A stretch of 64,000 nt of DNA, from contig JAOTOL010001604.1 in the NCBI GenBank assembly GCA_034440575.1, forward strand, positions 1,284,001 to 1,348,000. Direction: 5' to 3'. Shown in pieces: positions 27,007 to 36,000 of the stretch. The stretch's first letter is position 1; every line of letters begins with the position of its first letter. Source of the DNA: Imbricaverruca yamaguchii. Taxonomy: Eukaryota; Arthropoda; Thecostraca; Neoverrucidae. A program made the translations under genes and the position numbers. The notes below the pieces were generated by a model. The model was not told the DNA's origin. It did not search any database and saw only the letters and a list, made by a program, of their open reading frames with translations.

Positions 27007-30000
27007 CGCGCGCCGCGCTGTCGCCAGGCGGCGCCGACACGGACAGCGAGGGCGGCAAGGAGAACATCGTCAACTTCAGCAGCGACCCGGCGTCGTCGCG
27101 GCCGACGTCGCCGGCGCCGCTGTGCAGCCAGTCGTGGCACAGCTGCCGCAAGCTGATCTACGTGCCGCGCTCGGCGCAGAAGGGCTTCCCGCTGGGCCAC
27201 TGGCCCATCCCGGAGGCGTTCTGGCCGGAGGTGACGTCGCCGACGCTGGTGAGTGCCGTCCCGGGTGCAGCGCTGGCACCGCTCGGGGCAGTTCCAGATC
27301 CGCGTCCCGCCGGCGAAGCAGTTCGGGCGGCGGTCGTGCGTGCAGTACGTCGGGAACCGTCCAGTGTACAAACACGATGGTCAGTGGTGTGTGTGCGTGT
27401 GTGTGTCGAGCCACCGGTGACGTAGTGTCGGTGTGTGTGTGTGTGTGTGTGTGTTGTGAGCGGGCTGGTGTGGCGGCTCGCACCAGCCGGTCGATTCGTT
27501 GCGGTGTTTCCGGTGCAGCACTTCGACAGTGCGTCGTGGTCCGTGGTGTTTAGTTCGCCTTCTGTTTGGTTTTGCCGTGTTGCTCGCTCGTACGTAACGT
27601 GGGGCGATATCACCATTTTGCGTGGGGATGTGTATCACTAACCCCGTTGCTTCCTTTCGTTCTACAGTTGGTGGCGTCGTCTTTGGACGTGCCGGCCACT
27701 GCGACGTTGTTGAGTCCGATTTCCATTATCCGTAGGGCTGTGCAGGTTACTCGTCAGCATTCTTGTGTCGATCGCCTTCGAGCTGGTTTGCCCGTGCTGG
27801 CGGTCCATCAGGACCCGCGCCGTAACCGGGCAGACGACTGTGACGTCAACTGACGACTGATGTGCGGCCGTGACCGACCGGACACAGTTGTGACGTCAGT
27901 GATGTGTAGCCTGAGCGTGTGCAGCTGGACGCCGGCCGATGTGTGGCGTGTCTGACGTGTGACGCGCCGTGCCCGCAGCCGTCGCGCTCGGCCCACCCGG
28001 TGGTGAAGTTCACCTGCACCAGTCGAGAGCCGATGGTGATAGAGAACCTGCCGTTCGACAAGTACGAGCTGGAGCCCAGCCCGCTGACGCAGTTCATCCT
28101 GTCGCGCAAACAGCCGGCCACCTGCTGGCAGGTGGGTGACGCTCGAGGGTGGCAGGTGGGTGACGCCCGAGGGTGGCAGGTGGGTGGCGCCCGAGGGTGG
28201 CAGGTGGGTGACAGCCGAGGGTGGCAGGCGGGTGGCGCCCGAGTGTGGTAGGTGGGTGGCGCCCGAGGGTGGCAGGTGGGTGACGGCCGAGGGTGGCAGG
28301 TGGGTGACGCCAGAGGGTGGTAGGTGGGTGACGCCCGAGGGTGGCAGGTGGGGCGGCTCCAGATGCGGCGGTGAACGTGTGGTTATGCTGTGGCGGCACA
28401 GATATTGTCAGGGTGCTGTGTTTGTTGGTGTAGTCGCTCACTCGCATATTACATATACAAACGACAGCTAACGCTCCGGCTGGGAGCGATTGTACTCGCC
28501 CGTACAGTATTGAAGATGCAGTCTTTATTCTCTTCACCGACTATCTATATGTACGTGTATTTGTGCGAACTGTTTGCGGATGTCCAAATATGGTTCAGAA
28601 GGGCAAGGACGTCTTTACGTCCTCGCAGGCTAGTGTTAGTATGATGCAAACTAATGGTTTTTCGTCAGGTATAACATGCCGAAACGGACAGAGTAGGATG
28701 TCAAAGTTTTCGGTGTAGACACGTCTCAAATATCGTGAGACCCCTTCAAGTTCAATTTTTAGCCATTGGCATCCTGATAGGTGTACGCTTTTCGTATATT
28801 TTGGAAAAGAACTATTATAAGGATACGAATATTAACGAAAACGAAAAATAATGTCAATAGTATTAACAAATGCATTGCATAACAAACTGCATGGGAGGTG
28901 GTCGCTTTACCTCGAATTATGTCAAAAGACGGTTGTGTATTACAAAATGTTATGGTGAGCATGAACATTATGCTTATAGACGAGATGCTGTTAGAAGTGA
29001 GACATGAAGACTTCATGAACACATGTATAGGAGCACGATATTGATTCTCCTTGGGCGCTAAATGAGCCTTGAATGTCGGCGCGCCCTGAAGCCCCAATAA
29101 ACAATATTGATTCTCCTTTGGCAAGGATGCTTATTCAGTGTCCAGGAAGTGGTATATTCCACTCATTTCCCGAATATTTTCTCACTGTCTGGCTTAATGC
29201 ATAAAACGACGTATTGTTGTGAGGAGTATAAAGCGCATCACTACTGTCTCCATCCATTCAAAAGTGATACGCACATTATTCCCGAGTGGCAACTAATCTC
29301 CTGTTCGGGCGATGATGCGCGTTCGCGTGCTCCTGAATCGCCGCCAAGTCAGCCACCTCACGCTGTCGCCGACCGTCTCGGCAGGTGTACATCGCCAACA
29401 GCTCGAAAAACGGCGACCCCGGCCTGCCGTTCGGCTACCTGAAGGCCAGCACGACGCTGACGTCCGTCAACCTGTTCGTCATGCCGTACAACTACCCGGT
29501 GCTGCTGCCGCTGCTGGACGAGCTCTTCAAGGTGCACCGGCTCAAGCCCACCAAGGAGTGGAAGGCGCGCTTCGACAACTATCTGCGGTCTATGCCGGCC
29601 TACTACGCACAGGTAGTCACGGCTTACTGCGCACAGTGCATGCGGGCGCGGCTCGTAGTAGTTCTTGAGCCACTATGCACAGGCCAAGCACGAACGACTC
29701 TGAGGTCGTGGCGTCTGGGGATATTTTTGCCTTCCTTCGACAAGCTCGCCTAGAGGTGATATACTCCCACCCTTGAATATTAATAACAAGCAGCCCCGTA
29801 TATTGATTATAATGGTTATGTGCGCAACATGGCCCTGGATGTCGACGCGCCCCTAAGCTCCAATTCACCACCACCACAGGCCAAGCACAATTATATTACC
29901 GCCATGCTGACCTGTGATGGATAGCGAACACTCATACCAGCCTGCTATTGATATTTAATGTTACGATGCTCTCCTGCAGTGCACAAGTAATGCTGTTATG

Positions 30001-33000
30001 TTACCCGTGGGCGCAGTATGCCAGCCAAGTCGGTGGCCCGTGTATGCCGAACCTCCAGTACAGCTGACTACCGAACCTCCAGTACAGCCACCAGTTGACG
30101 CACCGGCTGGGTGGTGGTGTGCGCGGTCAAGTCTCGGACCGTCAAGTCTCGGAGTGCGGTGGGTGGCGGTGTGGCCGAGCTGACACGGCTGCCGCCGCTC
30201 CGTTACAGCCGCTGAGGCAGGCGCTGAAGCGGATGGGCGCGCCCAACCTGGTGCCCGACAACCTGGACAACGGCCTCTCTGTCAACGTCATCAACCACCT
30301 GAAGCGGCTCAAGAACCAGGCCAAGCTGGAGTACGACCGGCTCTGCAGTGAGGTGCGTGAGCGGGCGGCTGGCGTCTGCCGGCCGACGCTGCCCCGGCCG
30401 GCGATGGTGCCGACTCCCAGCACGACCGCTCGTGGCACGCCTGTCGGGCGAGACGTCGGCACGTACCTGGTCGCGCTGGGTCCAGCCGCTCCCGCTGTGG
30501 ACGGTGTTTTGCGGCGCTGCCGTGGTCGGTGACGGTGCGCAGTGCAGTCGCGTGTGCCTGCCTGATGTACTGGGAGTCGTTTCGTCGCGGGTCGGAGCTG
30601 CCTATTCCGTGCCCGCATGTGGGAGCTGGTCACTTCTATGCAAATCGGCGCAGGAGTGTCCGCTCCGACTGAGAACTGTGAACGGAGGCAATGCGTTTGT
30701 GTTATCTGCGGAGTTGGTGGCCAACGCCCGAGCACCGCGCTCGTTCAGCGGGACATGTGTTCGCCTGACTGAGCCTGGCCCGACCTTCGCAGGTGTCGGC
30801 GAGACTGCCCGGCTCGGATCAAGCCGGCATCAAAGTCACCAGTCGAAAGTCGGCCCGACGAGAAGCCACCAGCAACCCGGCTTTCAGCGGTGAGGACGCA
30901 CCGCCCGAACTCCGACTCCTGGTAGCACCGAATGCAGTGGATGTGTGGATGTAGCGTTATCAGACATGGTAGGCAAGTTACTCGCTATTTAACATCAATG
31001 ATATGGGAACGTCTCATGGGCGCTAAATGATCACAATTTTTGGTCAAGGCGCTCTAAAACTCAGATAACTAACTATGGAAACGTCCCAACCGTACGCTGT
31101 GATGATCAAGGCAAGCGACATCGACCTACCCTCGTGCCGTGACTTGCCTTGGTGCTCACCAGGGGTATCTCATGGTACTGCTTGGCAGATACTGGTATTC
31201 TCGTCGGTCCGTCAGGTTCGTCGGTTCGAGTGCCGACCTGTCCTGACCGTGAAGCAATTGCCCGTTTCATAGTTGTTCACACGGTCTTCTTAACCGCTGT
31301 TAGCCCGTGGCTCTTTGTCACTGTCCATTCGCTGTCAGCCGGTTACGTGACAGCATGTTTTGCCCCTGTCTGTTTAGTTTATTGTGTCTGGATCTACTCG
31401 TTTCTTTTGATACGTTTCATCGCTGCATCGCGCTGCATGCGTTTCATCATCGTTGTCGGTGTCGGTGCCGGGCCCCCGTCTGGAGTTGTGCTCCGGGTGC
31501 GGCATTCCTCGGTCATCGGCCTCCCTGGACCGTGTCTGGTCTCGGTATCGGTGTCGGCGCGGAGTCCCCATCTGGGTTGTGCTCCGGGTGCGGCATTCCT
31601 CGGTCATCGGCCTCCCTGGACCGCGTCTGGTCTCAGTATCGGTATCGGTATCGGCGCGGAGTCCCCATCTGGAGTTGTGCTTCGTGTCGCAGTTCATCCC
31701 GGTTGCTGGCCCGTGTTCTGCGAGTGGATGGCACCTGGTCTGGTGTGGCACGTTCTCCTGCAGTCGCGTGCACTGCAGTCGCAACGCCAGTTGGCTGTGT
31801 CCTGCTTGCGAAGCCTCTTGCATGTCCGCGTGGTGTCGTGCGCAGTGAGTGGTCTTCTCGCAGCCCGTGTTGGTCCAGCTCCAGCCCATTCTCCAGTCTC
31901 GCGGGCGGTGACCGGTCCCGGGGCGACATCGGAGTCCTCTGTGTAGGCGTCGCAGGATGGGGTGGATCGTGATTTTTCACGACGGCAGCACTGTAACCCG
32001 GGATGCGGGTGCCGGCGTTCCAGTTCGGAGAACCGTTTGTTGCAGGACGGTCTTGTGGATCTCCTCTCCACCCAGTCCTTTTAGTTCAGTCCTGAGCTTC
32101 TGGAATCCGTTGCAGTTGAGCTGTATCAGCCGGGCGGTGTCTTGGTTCAGGGCCGTTGCTGCGAGCGGTTTTCCTCGGTTTGCATCCTGCCCTAATCTTC
32201 GCCTTCCGTCCATTCTGCTCTGCTGTTCCGCCATGCAACATTGCGTGTGCCCTTCCCCACAGACAAGTTATCGAGTCTGACGGACCATCTGCATGACTCG
32301 TGTGGCCTTCCCCACAGACAAGTTCTCGAGTCTGACGGACCATCTGCGTGACTCGTGTGGCCTTCCCCACAGACAAGTTCTCGAGTCTGATGGACCATCT
32401 GCGTGACTCGTGTGGCCTTCCCCACAGACAAGTTCCGAGTCTGATGGACCATCTGCATGACTTGTGAGCCCTCCCCACAGACAAGTTCCGAGTCTGATGG
32501 ACCATCTGCGTGACTCGTGGCCTCCCCACAGACAAGTTCCGAGTCTGACGGACCACCTGCGTGACTCGTGTGCCCTTCCTTACAGACATGTTCACGAGTC
32601 TGATGAACCATCTGGATGACCCGTGTGGCCTTCCCCACAGACAAGTTCTCGAGTCTGCTGGACCAGATGCGCGACGTGGCAGGTGTGACGCTGGCCGTGA
32701 GGGACGGGGAGTTGGCCACACAGAGCTACCGCAACCCGTTCGACATCAGTCGTCGCCACCTGCTCGACCAGCTGGTGCGCATGCGCGCCAACTTCCTGCA
32801 GACCAACGTGGCGCTCGTGCGCATGCAGGATCAGGTGAGAACCCCGCCGGCCGATGGTGGTGACATCTAGAGAAGAGGTGTTTGTTAGTGTGTGCGTTGT
32901 TGTCACGTCGTGCTTGTTTATGTGTTTGAGAGCGATCGCTACCTTGCTTTAGCGATCCTCGCTTTGGCAACGTGCGAAATGGCAGGTGGTAGTGTCACTG

Positions 33001-36000
33001 CAGACTGGAGGACGGCGAGTTACAGGTTGTTTACTTTTATGGGGATGTCGTACGTCGGATTATGTCGGCTGTAGTCGCTGTGATCCGTGGTCGGTCTTTG
33101 TGATCCATGGTCGGTCACTGTGATCCGTGGTCGGTCACCGTAATCCATGGTCGGTCACTGATCCGTGGTCGGTCACCGTAATCCATGGTCGGTCACTGAT
33201 CCGTGGTCGGTCACTGTGATCCATGGTCGGTCACTGATCCGTGGTCGGACACTGCGATCAATGGTAGGTCACTGATCCGTAGTCGGTCACTGTGATCTGT
33301 GGTCGGCCACATGTTGCCCAACACCAGCACCACTGTCTGCACGGGCTGTTCAGACTGGTCGGATCGTGTTGGTCGAGAGCCGCGTGACCGGCCGACGACA
33401 GTGTGCTGCTGACCGGGGCCTGCGCGTCGCCAGGACCAGGTGCACAACATGGCCGTCGGTCAGATGGGCAACTACCAGGACTACCTGAAGCGGCTGCCGG
33501 CGCCGCTGCGCGAGATCGAGACGGTGCCCGTGCGACAGCACATGTTCGGCAACCCGTTCAAGATCGACAAGGTGAGGCGGCGGTGCGCCGGCGATGTGGT
33601 CAGGGAGATGAGGGCTGCTCTGCGCCCTGCCTAACCGACAGGCGGTTGTCTGTACCAACTTGGCTGTGACGCAACGAACCACCTCTTTGTTCTCATGTGA
33701 CGATTTCTCCACTCTGTTTTCCGATGGCTTCTGCCATGTGTGATTACGCTGTGTCTGCATTGCTCGGCTGCAGTCTGCGTGTCTTGTGTTGTTGCGGTAT
33801 GATCGTGTTAATAGGTTGGGCCGTGTGTGTTTAATTTGTTCTCGCGGGCGCGATGTGCCTGACGTCACTCTCCGTCACAGCGCATGATGGTGGACGAGGC
33901 GGACATGGACCTGCTGGACAAGTCCGGCGCGGGTCGGCAAGGCAAGCGGCCTGGCGAGCCGGCCTCCCCGGGCCGCTCCAAGCAGCGGCGGCTGGGCTCT
34001 GGCCGCGACTCGCCGCGACGCTCCCCGTCGCCGTCGCCTGTCATACCGGACAAGCCGGCGCCGGCCTCGCCGCCCATCACAGTCACGCCGCCCGTGGGCG
34101 AGCCGGCCGCCTCGCCAGCCCCCGTACCTGTGGCCGAGCCGGCGCCGGCGGCCGCCCCCGCCCCCAGCCCTGCCTCCAGCCCCGGCCCTGCCGCTGCCGC
34201 TGCGGCGGCCGCGCCGCCAGGCGGGGCTGCGGCGCCGTCCGCCCTGACGCCGCCGCAGACGCCGCTGGTGGTCGTGGCGCCGCCGCCACCGTCACCGCCA
34301 CCGCCGCCTCCACCACCACCGCCTCCGCCGCCTCCACCGCCCCCGTCACCGCCGCCGGCGCCGGTGCAGACGCCGCCCACGCCGCCGCCACAGCCCACCG
34401 TTGTCACTATAGAGGAGCTGGAAGACGGTAAGTGTTGGCTGGTGGGCCACCCCACTGACTCGGTTACTGCTTTCGACCGCTGTAAATCTGATTTCACTCA
34501 AAAGGCAGTCGTAGTCGGTCGCCGTACGCCCTGGACATGTCAGTGCTAGTCCTACGATTGCAACGATCGCCTGCCTTAGCATCGGCTGCACGTGTTCCGA
34601 CTGCATTCATTTTGTACGGCCATTCCCATGATCTCGAACTTGGGCGATTCCTTTCTAATAACAGTATCTAGCGGGTAGTTCGCACGGCGTGCGGCCATCA
34701 GCTGTCGGCACACCGTGCAGCCGTAGTGGTCGGCGATGCTGATGTGCGCAGCCTCCGTCTGCCGCGCTCTACCCGGCCCCTGTTGTGTGCGTCGGCGCCA
34801 TTATGTCCCCACACTATATCCCGGGCGGCGCCATCAGCCGTGAATGTGCATAAAGTGCGTCGTGAACCACCCAATAAACACACCCCTGCTGTGTGTGGGC
34901 TGGTCGCCGCAGCTGTCGGCCGGCAGCCGGCCGCGCGTCACCGGCGGCCGACGCGTTACCAGCCGCGTGTCCGATGTCGCAGACACCAAGCTGGCCGACA
35001 TCCGGGGCGGCGTGTTCGAGTCCGGCGAGCTGGCCGCGGCGCACGTCAGCCTGTCGCCGCCGCCCTCCCTGTGCTCGGCCGCCGCCGCCGCAGCGGCAGC
35101 AGCCGCAACAGCAGCGGCAGCGGCGGCAGCGGCAGCGACAGCAGCGCTGTCGGCGGCCGCCTGCTGCTCGTCGCCGCCTACCGTCAACGGCGGCCTGCCG
35201 TGCGGCCGGCCCGACAGGCGGCTCAACCTGGAGCTGCGCCACCTCATCTACAAGGACGTCCGACGGCCCGGCAGAAGTGAGTCGCGTGTCGGCCGACGGG
35301 GAGTGCTGGCCCGCTGGCCGGCTGTGGCCGTGACGTAGCCTGCCGTCGTGGGCCCTCCTGTGCACGCTGGCAACACGCCAGCCGCCCTGTATCATCACGA
35401 TCCGTTGGTTATCGCTGGACTCTCGTCACTTGTTAGATTTCACGGCTCAATGGACATGAGTAACCATGTCTTCACATTTAACGTCTACGTCTGCTAGTGT
35501 TCATGTCCAGTGGCGAGACTGAGCCAAATCCTGGCTGACTGGCGGCGTCCACGACAGCTGGATATAGATATCACCACCAGTTATATCACCACCACCTTCT
35601 CTTCTCCAAATCCTGAATTCCAAAGTATGACCATGGCCTTCATTAACATCGGTTAGTTGTGGAGTTGTGTGATCGCATGTTGCCCAATGATAACCATATT
35701 TGGTTTATGATGTTCTTTCGGAAGACAGCAGCTTGAGAGCGCCACCCGAGTTCCTGGACTATTTGAACTGACGACTGGGTGGAAGTGGATGCCACCTACA
35801 GACCGTGGTACCATCTCGTGAACTGTTGCCCACGAGACAAAACTGCCTGTAGTGCCTTTCATATATCGGTGCACTAGCGTCCATTTGGTTTCAAGTCACT
35901 GGCATCGATATCAAGAAAAGTTGGGAGGCTATGAGATGTCCTCAACTGACGCTTTCGGTGTGGTGATGGCCGAGTGGTTGGGGTGTTGAGTTTGGGCGCT

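Noticed and set aside
26670..27638. Arg/Cys/Val and His/Thr-rich frames over the GTGC and GT repeats
   Set aside because: Microsatellite translations that cross INTS6 exon 7 in wrong frames or on the other strand.
34083..35398. Long - strand and alternative + strand frames across INTS6 exons 14-15
   Set aside because: GC-rich coding repeats leave shadow frames open; only one frame continues family similarity across the splice sites.
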